64,000 bases of DNA from Candidatus Chlorohelix allophototropha (GTDB taxonomy: Bacteria; Chloroflexota; Chloroflexia; Chloroheliales; Chloroheliaceae), in assembly GCF_030389965.1 (NCBI RefSeq), contig NZ_CP128399.1:1-64000 (forward strand). The letters are read 5' to 3'. Within the stretch, counting starts at the first letter, position 1; each line of letters opens with the position of its first letter. A program made the position numbers and the translations under genes. Positions 54,803 to 63,700 of this stretch are shown here, one piece after another. The notes under the pieces are model-generated. The model worked only from the letters and a program-made list of their open reading frames with translations, was not told where the DNA came from and did not search any database.

Positions 54803-56046
54803 TGACACAAAATAATAATACTTCAGACAAAGTTGTAGCTGTAATAGTAGCGGCGGGGCGCAGCACGCGAATGGCTGGTCTGGACAAACAATTTGCACTG
54901 GTGGAAGGTCGCCCGCTGTTATTTCATACCGTTGAGGTCTTTGAAGCCTCTCCGCTAATTTCCGAATATGTGATAGTGCTAAACGAAGATAACCTGATGC
55001 GTGGGCGTGCTTTGGCTTACGAAATGGGCTTGCAAAAGCTGAAAAGGATTGTACCGGGTGGATCGCGCCGCCAAGATTCGGTCTGGGCAGGTTTGCAGGC
55101 GTTTGAAGCTAACCCGCCCGGTTGGGTGATGATTCATGATGGCGCACGCCCTTTCATTACCTCGCAAATACTTACAGATGGGTTGGCAGCAGCGCAGGAA
55201 CATGGCGCAGCCGTAGCGGCTGTTCCGGTTAAAGATACTATCAAATTGGTGGATGAAACTGGTTTGGTGGCGAGTACCCCTGCTCGCGACCTTCTGTGGG
55301 CAATCCAAACTCCTCAGATTTTTAGCTATTCCTCGATCTGTGAGGCGCACCGCCAAGCAATTGCGCGCAACCTCGATGTTACAGACGACGCGATGTTGCT
55401 TGAACTGATGGGGCAACCGGTAAAGGTTTACCGTGCCAGCTATAACAACTTTAAGGTAACTACCCCCGAAGATTTGGTTATTGCGCGCCAGCTATTCACA
55501 CTTGAATCGCAGGCGCAAAACCCTGAGCCTAAAGCTGTGACAGAAACGGTGAGCGACAAAACCTTGCCCGAAATCAGGATGGGACAGGGCTATGATGTAC
55601 ACCGCTTGGCTAAGGGTAGAAAGCTGATTCTGGGGGGCGTGGAAGTGCCTTTTGAGCTTGGGTTGGACGGGCATAGTGATGCCGATGTGCTAACCCATGT
55701 GATAATCAATGCGCTGCTTGGTGCTGCCGGACTGGGCGATATCGGGCGTTACTTTCCGCCTACCGACCCCATCTACAAGGATATTTCCAGCCTCAAAATG
55801 CTGGAGCATGTGCGCAACTTGCTTTATGAACGCAATTGGCAGATTTTGAATATTGATGCCACAGTAGCGGCACAACGCCCAAAACTCGCTTCTTACATTC
55901 CGTCCATGCGCGAGGCGTTGGCACAGGTTTTGCAAATTGAAGCGACCCTCATCAATGTTAAAGCTACCACTACCGAAGAACTTGGTTTTGTGGGACGTAT
56001 GGAAGGTATGGAAGGGCAGGCAGTCGCGCTCTTACGCAAGCGATAA
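54802..56046 (+). CDS. ispDF: Bifunctional IspD/IspF isoprenoid enzyme
   Basis: Two consecutive-pathway enzymes are fused in 414 aa. The IspD part (about 8-235) has VAAGRSTRMAGLDKQF, IPGGSRRQDSVWAGL and WAIQTPQIF; it makes CDP-methylerythritol. The IspF part (about 255-414) has GQGYDVHRL, DGHSDADVLTHVI and GDIGRYFPPTD; it forms the cyclic diphosphate. IspDF fusions are known in Alpha- and Campylobacteria-type bacteria; IspE, the step in between, is not part of this protein or the window. It overlaps the PIN/TRAM gene by one base and is followed by dtd. Confidence 0.96.
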   Translation: MTQNNNTSDKVVAVIVAAGRSTRMAGLDKQFALVEGRPLLFHTVEVFEASPLISEYVIVLNEDNLMRGRALAYEMGLQKLKRIVPGGSRRQDSVWAGLQAFEANPPGWVMIHDGARPFITSQILTDGLAAAQEHGAAVAAVPVKDTIKLVDETGLVASTPARDLLWAIQTPQIFSYSSICEAHRQAIARNLDVTDDAMLLELMGQPVKVYRASYNNFKVTTPEDLVIARQLFTLESQAQNPEPKAVTETVSDKTLPEIRMGQGYDVHRLAKGRKLILGGVEVPFELGLDGHSDADVLTHVIINALLGAAGLGDIGRYFPPTDPIYKDISSLKMLEHVRNLLYERNWQILNIDATVAAQRPKLASYIPSMREALAQVLQIEATLINVKATTTEELGFVGRMEGMEGQAVALLRKR

Positions 56047-56127
56047 CTTTCGGAAACCCTTTGATTTTTGTGCAGGGCGGCGGTAACGTCGCCTTTCGTT
56101 TGTGGTAAAGGAAAGAGAATTTTAAGA

Positions 56128-56592
56128 ATGAAAGCAATTATTCAGCGGGTGCGGCGTGGGCAGGTTACTGTGGAAAGTGAATTGGTAGGGCAATGTGGCA
56201 AAGGTTTTGTAGTGCTGGTGGGCGTAACACATGGCGATGTCAATGCTGATGCCGATTATCTTGCCAACAAAATTGCTAACTTGCGTATATTTGAAGATGC
56301 TGCTGGTAAGATGAATCTATCGGCGCTTGACCTTGAACCTCGCGGAGAACTGCTTGTGGTATCCCAGTTTACGCTTTATGCCGATACTCGTAAAGGCAGA
56401 CGACCTAGCTTTCTAAATGCTGCTTTGCCAGATGTCGCGGAACCGTTGGTGCATTACTTCGTCAATAAAATAAGGGAAATCGGATTAAAAGTAGAAACCG
56501 GGCAGTTTGGCGCAGAAATGCTGGTCGCGATAGAAAACGATGGGCCTGTAACGATTGTTATAGATAGCGCCGAAGCTACCGATAAAAAATAA
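56128..56592 (+). CDS. dtd: D-aminoacyl-tRNA deacylase
   Basis: Dtd removes D-amino acids wrongly attached to tRNA. The family motifs are [16 protein letters not shown] at the start, [17 protein letters not shown] (catalytic region) and [11 protein letters not shown] at the end. At 154 aa it has the normal length. ATG 56128 is chosen over an upstream in-frame start because homologues begin at MKAIIQRV and GGAAAGAG precedes it. It follows ispDF after 81 bases. Confidence 0.96.
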   Translation: MKAIIQRVRRGQVTVESELVGQCGKGFVVLVGVTHGDVNADADYLANKIANLRIFEDAAGKMNLSALDLEPRGELLVVSQFTLYADTRKGRRPSFLNAALPDVAEPLVHYFVNKIREIGLKVETGQFGAEMLVAIENDGPVTIVIDSAEATDKK

Positions 56593-56757
56593 TCTCCTTA
56601 GTAAAACTCCCGCTCCCTTGCGTTTATTGTTATTGACTATAATTCTATCTTTGTTATGATTGTTTAGAGTAACCTCCAATAAACTAAAATTCTACGGTTC
56701 AACAATATAAAAACTTATAATTTAACCTCTAGTTGTTGGCTTTTCAGGAGAAAAGGG

Positions 56758-58215
56758 ATGTTCGGATCAAATCAGAACCAGCAAAAAAGTTTTGCTCTAA
56801 AACCAAGCAAAGCCGGTTTTACTCCGGCTCGTTTAGGACGTATTCTTTGGGTATTGTTACTCTTATTAAGTTTAGTGCCTGCAACGGGCGTTGTAGCGGC
56901 ACCCGCTTCTCAAACTGCATCGGGCGGGAATTTTGGTGGGGTAAATGTTGGTACTACTGCTACCGGTGTAGTAACCTTTAGCAATACAACCACAACTACA
57001 ATCAACATTAACAGTTATAATATTCTACCTGCTGGTTCGGTTTTCAGCGTTACAAGTACCACATGTTTAACTCGCACCGGGTTAGCTGCGAATGCAAGCT
57101 GTACTTTTAATGTAAATTTTAGTCCCACAAACCTTGTAAATTATAACGCTACTCTGCAAGTTTCTTACGGCGTTGTAGCGGTTTTTAATTTTAACATTCC
57201 TCTGTCCGGGCAGGGTGTGAACCCGTTAGGTAGCATCGCCGGAAAAGTTACCTTGCAGGGCAACCCTTATCCCGGACCTGCCGGAAAAGTTACCCTCAAC
57301 GGCGGGCAACAACAATTTGTTGATGCGGTCGGCAACTATGGCTACGGTGATTTAAAGCCCGGTAATTATACCGTTGGGGTTGATTATGACAGGACTCTGT
57401 ATGTGACTGATACCGGGCAGGATACAGCGACGGTAACGGTAAGTGCAGGTGCAACCTCACACCTTAATTTTAATCTGATACCACGCCCGATTACTACTAC
57501 GCCCGTTACTACCACGCCCGTTACCACAACTCCGGTCACTACCACGCCACCGTCCACCACTACTACTCCGCCAGCCACGGGAAGTACCGGAGCAGGTAGC
57601 AATTGTGCGCCTACAAGCCCAATACAAGGGCGAATCGATTTGGTAGTGTGCCGCGCAGCCGAGTTGCCGCCTGTCGCTGCGGGCAGAGGCAATCGCTATG
57701 TGTTAACTTTCACTTTGCATAACGGTCTTCAGAATACCATAAATGTACAGAACACCGTGGAAATCCCGCTTGCTAACGGCGTATCGGTGGTATCGGCTTC
57801 CACTGATATAGGCACAACTCGCACCGAAGATAACGGCAAGCGCGTGAGTTGGAACGGTTACGATTTGCCATCTGGACGTTCTGCAGTACTGAACCTGACG
57901 GTGGAAGCTCCGCCTGCATCAGCAGGGACTGTAAGCAGCCTTTTATCGCAGGATGTTTTCGCTGAAGTTATTGATGCAGTGACAGGCAGCCGCTATGAAG
58001 GTTATGCCGGTGCTATTAGTAGTCAAACCGGGCAGAGCCGAACTCAATTACAACCCCAACCCGCAGTACCGGGTAAAGTGCCTGCTACCGGTGCTAATAA
58101 TTCAGACTTTCCACGCTGGTGGGGCTTGTTATTGCTTGGCAGTGGTACTCTCGCGATAGCGGTTTCCGGCTTGTGGTCAAGCTATATACTTTGGCGCAAA
58201 CGAGCAAGGCGTTAA
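56758..58215 (+). CDS. Secreted surface protein with ASH-like domain and sortase-like tail
   Basis: The 485-aa protein has a signal sequence (about 25-48, LWVLLLLLSLVPATGVVAAPA), an ASH/choice-of-anchor-like beta domain (about 55-155), a carboxypeptidase-regulatory-like beta domain (about 165-235) and a Pro/Thr linker with TTTPVTTTPV repeats (about 245-275). A DUF11-like domain follows, with the C-terminal order VPATG, hydrophobic stretch, RRKRARR. This tail matches an LPxTG-type wall anchor with Val in place of Leu, so covalent attachment by a sortase is possible. GGAGAAAAGGG precedes the ATG. The short repeats are low-complexity rather than a tandem array. Confidence 0.82.
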   Translation: MFGSNQNQQKSFALKPSKAGFTPARLGRILWVLLLLLSLVPATGVVAAPASQTASGGNFGGVNVGTTATGVVTFSNTTTTTININSYNILPAGSVFSVTSTTCLTRTGLAANASCTFNVNFSPTNLVNYNATLQVSYGVVAVFNFNIPLSGQGVNPLGSIAGKVTLQGNPYPGPAGKVTLNGGQQQFVDAVGNYGYGDLKPGNYTVGVDYDRTLYVTDTGQDTATVTVSAGATSHLNFNLIPRPITTTPVTTTPVTTTPVTTTPPSTTTTPPATGSTGAGSNCAPTSPIQGRIDLVVCRAAELPPVAAGRGNRYVLTFTLHNGLQNTINVQNTVEIPLANGVSVVSASTDIGTTRTEDNGKRVSWNGYDLPSGRSAVLNLTVEAPPASAGTVSSLLSQDVFAEVIDAVTGSRYEGYAGAISSQTGQSRTQLQPQPAVPGKVPATGANNSDFPRWWGLLLLGSGTLAIAVSGLWSSYILWRKRARR

Positions 58216-58287
58216 AAGCTGGAATGGCATAAATGGCTTATAGCGGAGCGTGGTGGTAAACTGCGCTCTGCTATAGTATTAGCCTTA

Positions 58288-58626
58288 TTGACAGTAATAT
58301 GGCTGGTGTTGGTGATTAGCCTGCCGCTAATGGTGGCAGGAGTGCTGGCATTAGCTCTTTTATTTACTTTACTCCCCTTTTTTACTCCAAGTTATTACCG
58401 GATAGATGCTGCTGGCATAACCATCCAGCGCGGTTTCAAGTTATTCAACCGCCAATATAAATGGTTGGATTTCGGTGGCTGCCGCGAAACTGCCGGAGGT
58501 TTCTGGCTAATTCCGCTTGAATCACGCGCCGCAGTGTTTCGCGCTCTCTATCTTCCATTTCCTCCCGACTCTGCTTTGCTTGAGAAATTGCGTAATACTC
58601 TGGAAGAGCATTTTCCAATTATTTAG
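58288..58626 (+). CDS. Small membrane protein, about 112 aa, start uncertain
   Basis: A hydrophobic N-terminus (about 1-30) is followed by a compact domain with ITIQRGFKLFNRQYKWLDFGG. The family is not recognised; PH-domain-like membrane proteins have a similar look. The TTG at 58288 falls inside the hydrophobic stretch. The frame stays open back to the stop codon of the preceding gene (58213-58215), but it offers no ATG or GTG and no strong ribosome site, so the start may be an unusual codon such as CTG near 58219. It could also be an in-frame remnant. It lies between the surface protein and the tail cluster. Confidence 0.55.
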   Translation: MTVIWLVLVISLPLMVAGVLALALLFTLLPFFTPSYYRIDAAGITIQRGFKLFNRQYKWLDFGGCRETAGGFWLIPLESRAAVFRALYLPFPPDSALLEKLRNTLEEHFPII

Positions 58627-58750
58627 TAGGCATTAACCATTTACAAAGCCTCAAAATATGGTATCATAAGGCTAAGACGTATTAACATAACAAATATTTA
58701 TTGGTCTTTATTTCAGGTTTGAGGCAACTTAAGCCCGTCGCAATTGCTTA

Positions 58751-59263
58751 ATGAGAAATAGCGAAAAAACTGGGGAAAGCTTTATAACTATACAGGCTAC
58801 CCCCGCGCAAGCACAGCGACTCCTTGAACTGGGCGCAATAAGCGAATCCCAAGCTCGCCATGCCAGTGAGGCTGGTGGGCTAATGGTGCGTTTACCGGCT
58901 CATTTGGTAAATGAATTTCGCAACAACGAACCCGTTTCGTTACCTGACAGCCTTATCACTCTCGCTGCTACAGGCGGGACTCAATCTCAACCTTTCGATG
59001 AGGAACTTGAACTGGATAAAATGGCAGACTGGTTTCACCGCGCTGGGTTGAACTCCGCGGCGCGCCTGTTTTTCGCCACAAACCGTCCTTTAAGTTTTTT
59101 CGGAAGCCAGTTTTTACTGGCGCTGCAGCCCCTTACCCGTACCGCTTTCGGTTTGAACGATCCGACCGGGCGCTGGAGTAAATTGCTGGAAAAACGCTCC
59201 AACCTTGATCGGCTGGTTTACAAGCTGGAACGGTTGGCGCAGCAACAAAGAGGTAAGAAATAA
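58751..59263 (+). CDS. Hypothetical protein 1 of the tail cluster, 170 aa
   Basis: The protein is soluble, with no signal peptide and no family that I recognise. Residues 15-60 are helical and amphipathic (ATPAQAQRLLELGAISESQARHASEAGG). The C-terminal half is rich in Leu, Arg and aromatic residues (DWFHRAGLNSAARLFFATN, LVYKLERLAQQQRGKK). The stop overlaps the ATG of the next gene by one base (TAATG), so it is coupled to it. No clear ribosome site is seen. Confidence 0.7.
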   Translation: MRNSEKTGESFITIQATPAQAQRLLELGAISESQARHASEAGGLMVRLPAHLVNEFRNNEPVSLPDSLITLAATGGTQSQPFDEELELDKMADWFHRAGLNSAARLFFATNRPLSFFGSQFLLALQPLTRTAFGLNDPTGRWSKLLEKRSNLDRLVYKLERLAQQQRGKK

Positions 59264-60054
59264 TGGCAGGCTTATCCGGTGGTACGCTGCTTTCAATAGT
59301 TATTATACTGGTATTCGTAATCTTATATTTCTATATCTGGGCGCAACTGGAACGAAAGCGCACTGTTAATTTACGCCCTTTAACGGGCTTGAATCGGTTG
59401 CGTCTGATGGTTCAGCGCACAGTTGAAACCGGCTCAAAAGTGCATTTTTCGGTTGGGAACGGTGGCTTGGAAGGTGAAGCCGGGACTGCTGAAACCCTTA
59501 GTGGAATCAGCGCTTTATCCTCGGTGCAACAAGTGGCAGCACGCAGTAAAGGGAATGTAATCACCACCACTAACGACTCGATTACTTATTTGATGGCAGC
59601 CGCTACCTCCGATGCCGAATACGTTCAGGCGGGTCGCCTTCAGGATTATAAGCCTGATCAAACCCGTTTTATTACTCAGCAACAAAGCGCTGCTTTTGCG
59701 GCAGGGCTTGCATCGATAATCGCAGAGCCGAACATTAGTGGCAGTGCCTTGATAGGGCGGATAGGTCCTGAATATCTGTTGGTGGGTGACACGGCAAATC
59801 GGCGGGATATTCCGCAGGTGGTAGGCACTACCAGTACACAAGCAATGCCTTTGGCGATTGCCAGCGCCGGTTTTGAAAATACGCTGCTGGGCGAAGAAGT
59901 ATATGCTGCGCCTGCGTATCTCAGCCGTAAGCCGGCTCAACTAGCCTCGCTTCAAGTGCAAGATTTATTCCGAATTTTGATAATTATCGGCATTCTGGGA
60001 GGTGTAGTGGCGGCAACTCTCGGATTTAATGTTGGGGATTTATTTTTACGGTAA
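59263..60054 (+). CDS. Hypothetical protein 2 of the tail cluster, DUF6754-like membrane protein
   Basis: One N-terminal membrane helix (about 9-28), an alanine/serine-rich globular central part (about 50-225, including VHFSVGNGGLEGEAGTAETL) and one C-terminal membrane helix (about 235-257) make up the 263-aa protein. The order resembles Chloroflexota proteins annotated DUF6754, which I recall but cannot confirm without a search. No catalytic motif is seen. It overlaps the upstream gene by one base and precedes a multi-pass membrane gene by six bases. Confidence 0.72.
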   Translation: MAGLSGGTLLSIVIILVFVILYFYIWAQLERKRTVNLRPLTGLNRLRLMVQRTVETGSKVHFSVGNGGLEGEAGTAETLSGISALSSVQQVAARSKGNVITTTNDSITYLMAAATSDAEYVQAGRLQDYKPDQTRFITQQQSAAFAAGLASIIAEPNISGSALIGRIGPEYLLVGDTANRRDIPQVVGTTSTQAMPLAIASAGFENTLLGEEVYAAPAYLSRKPAQLASLQVQDLFRILIIIGILGGVVAATLGFNVGDLFLR

Positions 60055-60060
60055 TAGCTT

Positions 60061-60681
60061 ATGCGCAAACCCGGTTTATATATACCAATAATCATTATTT
60101 ACCTGAGTGCAGCTCTGGTTTTAATCGATTTTTTCACCAGTAATGTAGTAGAGGGCTTTGCCTCACTGTTGGGGCTTTGGGCTTCTATTATTATGGCGTT
60201 TGCTGTGCTGGTTGGACTGGGTAACGTAGTACGAGTCCATTTTGGGCGAGTACTAAAGCGCGAATCGGGCTATGTTTACAGCCTAATCTTGCTTTTGAGC
60301 GCCGGGGGCGTGCTTATTGCCGGTATAATCGGACGAGTCACAAATCTGCAAGATGATGTTACAAACTGGATATACCAGTATATTTATCAACCGCTTTCGA
60401 CCACTTTGTTTTCTCTTTTGGCGTTCCTAATGGTTTCAGCAGCGGTAAAAGCTTTAAGAATAGGAACAGTAGAGTCTACTTTGATGATGGTGGGCGCTTT
60501 GATTGTATTGTTAGGGCAAGTTGCGTTACAACCATTCGGCGGTTTAAGTGACCTTGCGCACTGGTTCCAGAATTACCCGGTTATGGGAGTGTTGCGCGGC
60601 GTGCTAATCGGGGCGGCTTTAGGAGCAATTGCAACTAGTTTACGTTATATTCTGGGCGTGGATAATCGCTATCTGGGCTGA
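60061..60681 (+). CDS. Hypothetical protein 3 of the tail cluster, multi-pass membrane protein
   Basis: The 206-aa protein has about six membrane helices (near 7-24, 35-56, 72-92, 110-130, 138-155 and 172-192). A short basic loop (RVHFGRVLKRESG) lies between helices 2 and 3. No known transporter signature is present. It starts six bases after the previous stop. The next gene, with P-x-W-L repeats, begins 52 bases later. Confidence 0.72.
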   Translation: MRKPGLYIPIIIIYLSAALVLIDFFTSNVVEGFASLLGLWASIIMAFAVLVGLGNVVRVHFGRVLKRESGYVYSLILLLSAGGVLIAGIIGRVTNLQDDVTNWIYQYIYQPLSTTLFSLLAFLMVSAAVKALRIGTVESTLMMVGALIVLLGQVALQPFGGLSDLAHWFQNYPVMGVLRGVLIGAALGAIATSLRYILGVDNRYLG

Positions 60682-60733
60682 AAATTTGCCCAAAGGCGTT
60701 TTATGAAGTAGCAAACGGGATTCGGGTAACTTT

Positions 60734-63700
60734 ATGTCTGACCGGGCTGAACAGGTTAATAAATGCCAGGCGTGTGGGCAAATAAATTTGCCTACTGCTA
60801 CCCTATGCCAGAATTGTGGCACGCCACTTCCGCGTATAAAAGCGAAGAAAGATGAAAGCCAGTTAGGAAATCAAGAAACACCTACTCTTGGAGGGCGGGT
60901 GAACTTGCAGCAGTTCGGACAAGAGACTCCTACTGCTAACCGTAGGCTCTCGCGTTTTGCCGAAGCGGCTGCTAAAAAACGTCAGGAAAAAGGTAACGAA
61001 TCCTCACATACCGAGTCCTTTGATTCTTTCAGCGCCCTAAGGAGTGATTTACCCAAACCCACCGATTTTTCACCAGTGGAGGAAGAATCTGTTGCGCTGG
61101 AAGAACTAAATTTGGATTTGCCCGCTTTTGCACCGGAAGATTTTGGGCTACTTGCCGAGGAATTACGCTTGCCAGTTGAGGAAATTCCACCGGAAGAGCG
61201 TCCGGTTGCAGCCCCACCACTTCGTCGCTCGAACCTGCCACAGACCGGTGAATTGCCAGATTGGTTATCTATGGCACAGCCTTCCGGTGAATCAGTTTTT
61301 CACAGTTCAAATATAGAGCAAAACTCTACACTTGAAGCCTTCTCGCCGGAAGAAACGGGAACTTTCAATTCTGCTGAAGTATTACCCTTTGAATTATCCC
61401 CGTCTGAAAGAGGGTTTGCTACCGGTAGCAGTAGAGTATCCGATACCGAAGATTTGGATAGTGGCGTACCTGAATGGTTGCGCGACCTTACTGCACCTTC
61501 CTCGGAAAAGCAAGAAAATCGCACCTCCAGCCGTTTGCGCGATCAGCCGGTTTTCGTTCCTTTCCCACACCAAACCGACGAACTGGTAGAGCCTACGGAA
61601 GGTTTGTTCTCCCAGACCGAAAAACAGCCTCGCCCTTTAAGAGATGCGCCGGAATGGCTCAACCGTAACCAAACTGAACCAGATTCTGCAAGCGGAAAGT
61701 CGGGCATTTTTGGCGATGTTGAACTTGAAAAAGCTCTCGAAGAGGCATTTGAAGAAGGCGATCCCAAATCTCTCGCCCGAAAATTACTCGGTCTTGACAC
61801 TTTTGAGCTTGAAGAACTCCCCGATTTGAGTCAGCCTAATGTGGCTGGAGTGGTTAGGAAGAATAGCACTTCAGAGTTGTTAGATTCAGAGTCGCTACCA
61901 CCGTTGGAAGAACTGTTTATAGAAGAAGAAAATGTTGAAGAGAGTGCAACCACTCTATCAAAAGAAACTGCTTCGGGGCAGCCTGATGCTAATAATGTAC
62001 CACCTTGGGGTGAAGGTGTTGCTCCATGGCTTAGAGGGCTGGTTCTTCCAAATTACACACCATCTGCTCCTACTAAAGCCGAAATAACGCTTGCGCCTTT
62101 CAACCCTGTTGCTGAACAGCAAATAGCGCGCCAAAAGTTTATTCATACTGATGAGTTTGATGCCGATAAGCCCCAATGGGTAGAGGAAGCCGCTGTTTCA
62201 GCAGAATCTACAGATGAAACAAGACCGCTTTCGATGCGTGAATTGTTGCGACAGACTAACGAACTTGCCGGTCCTGAGATGTTGTTACAAGAGGTAAAAT
62301 CTTCGGAGGATATAACTACACCTCCGTTAATTGATATACATCAACGCCCCACCGAAGAATTCAGCCTTGCCGATTTGGATATACAACAAATATCGGATAG
62401 TCCTGTAAATTTGCCGGAAGCTGCCTCGTCTGAGGAAAACCTGATTGAGCAAGTAGCCTCTCTTGATATGCCGGAATGGCTGAGTAGTGAGATAAAAGCA
62501 ACCGGAAGTCAAGAAACCCTTGATGAACTGCCAGCATGGTTGAAAGCCGAAATTGGCGATGAGCCAGTTACACCTCCACCCGGAGTAATGCCGGATTGGC
62601 TTACAACCGGAGTCCAAACTGAGAAGCAAGCACAGGAAGAAGAAGCTATACCCGATTGGCTAGGTGAAATCTCACCGTCTGAACCTACTTCTGTTGAAGA
62701 AGAGATACCGGATTGGCTAAAGGGTTTAAAAGAAGAGCTACCAGAAGAAAAAACCATTGCCCCTGTACCCACCGAAGAGTATCCGCAGTGGTTGGGCGAT
62801 GTTGACGTGCAAGCCACCGCTAAACCGGCTGAGCAAATGCCGGAGTGGTTACAATCGCCTATTTCTGAAAGCGCTACTGCCGCCCCTGACACTCAGCCAG
62901 AGTCTGCTGAAGATAAATTAGAACCGTTTGACCTTGCTCATTTTGTGGAGACAGAACCAGAAGTTGACGAGTCATCTCATACAGTTGTGGATGCGTCAAG
63001 TACTTCTAGTTCTGAAATTCCGGAATGGCTAGGTGAATTTGAACATCCGCAAGGTCAGGCAGGTGAGGAAGAACCACCTGAGTGGCTCAAATCTATGATG
63101 CAAGGTACTGCTCCATCTCGTAAAGCGGAAGAAGCGCCTAAAACCTATTCGCAGGTAGGCTCTTACGCTTTGGATGAGCAGCTTGAAAATATACCGGAAT
63201 GGCTCAAGGATAAAACTGAAGCTCCTGTTGCAAATACCGCTGCGGCGACTCCGGTTGCGCAAGAGTCCCAGATAGGCGCATTATTGCGTGAAATCGCGCT
63301 GCTGGGCGATGATGAACAATTGCCCGTGACAACTCCGGAATGGCTCAATACCGAAAAGAAACCTGAGCCTGAACCTGAGCCTGAAATACCCATGCCGCTC
63401 TCTGAAATACCGGATTGGTTAAAAGATGATACGGCAAATCTTAAGGGTATCGCTCAAGTGGCGGACGTTGGTACTCTCCAGCCAAATTTGCAAATGCCAC
63501 AGGTGGAGGTTGCTACTCCTTTTGAAATAGAAGGTCAGAACTTCCTCGGTGACCTAGATGTACCATCATGGTTGGTACAACAATCCCAACCTGCTGTTGT
63601 TGCGCCTGCTCAACCCCTGACTCAGCCCACCCCGGCAGAATTTGTGCCTGGGCAATTACCCGCTTGGTTGCGCACTGTTGGTCCGACTGTAACTGAAGAA

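Noticed and set aside
57490-57580. Repeated ACTACxACGCCxGTT units as a CRISPR or tandem repeat
   Set aside because: They are in frame and encode a Thr/Pro linker (TTTPV repeats); there are no spacers.
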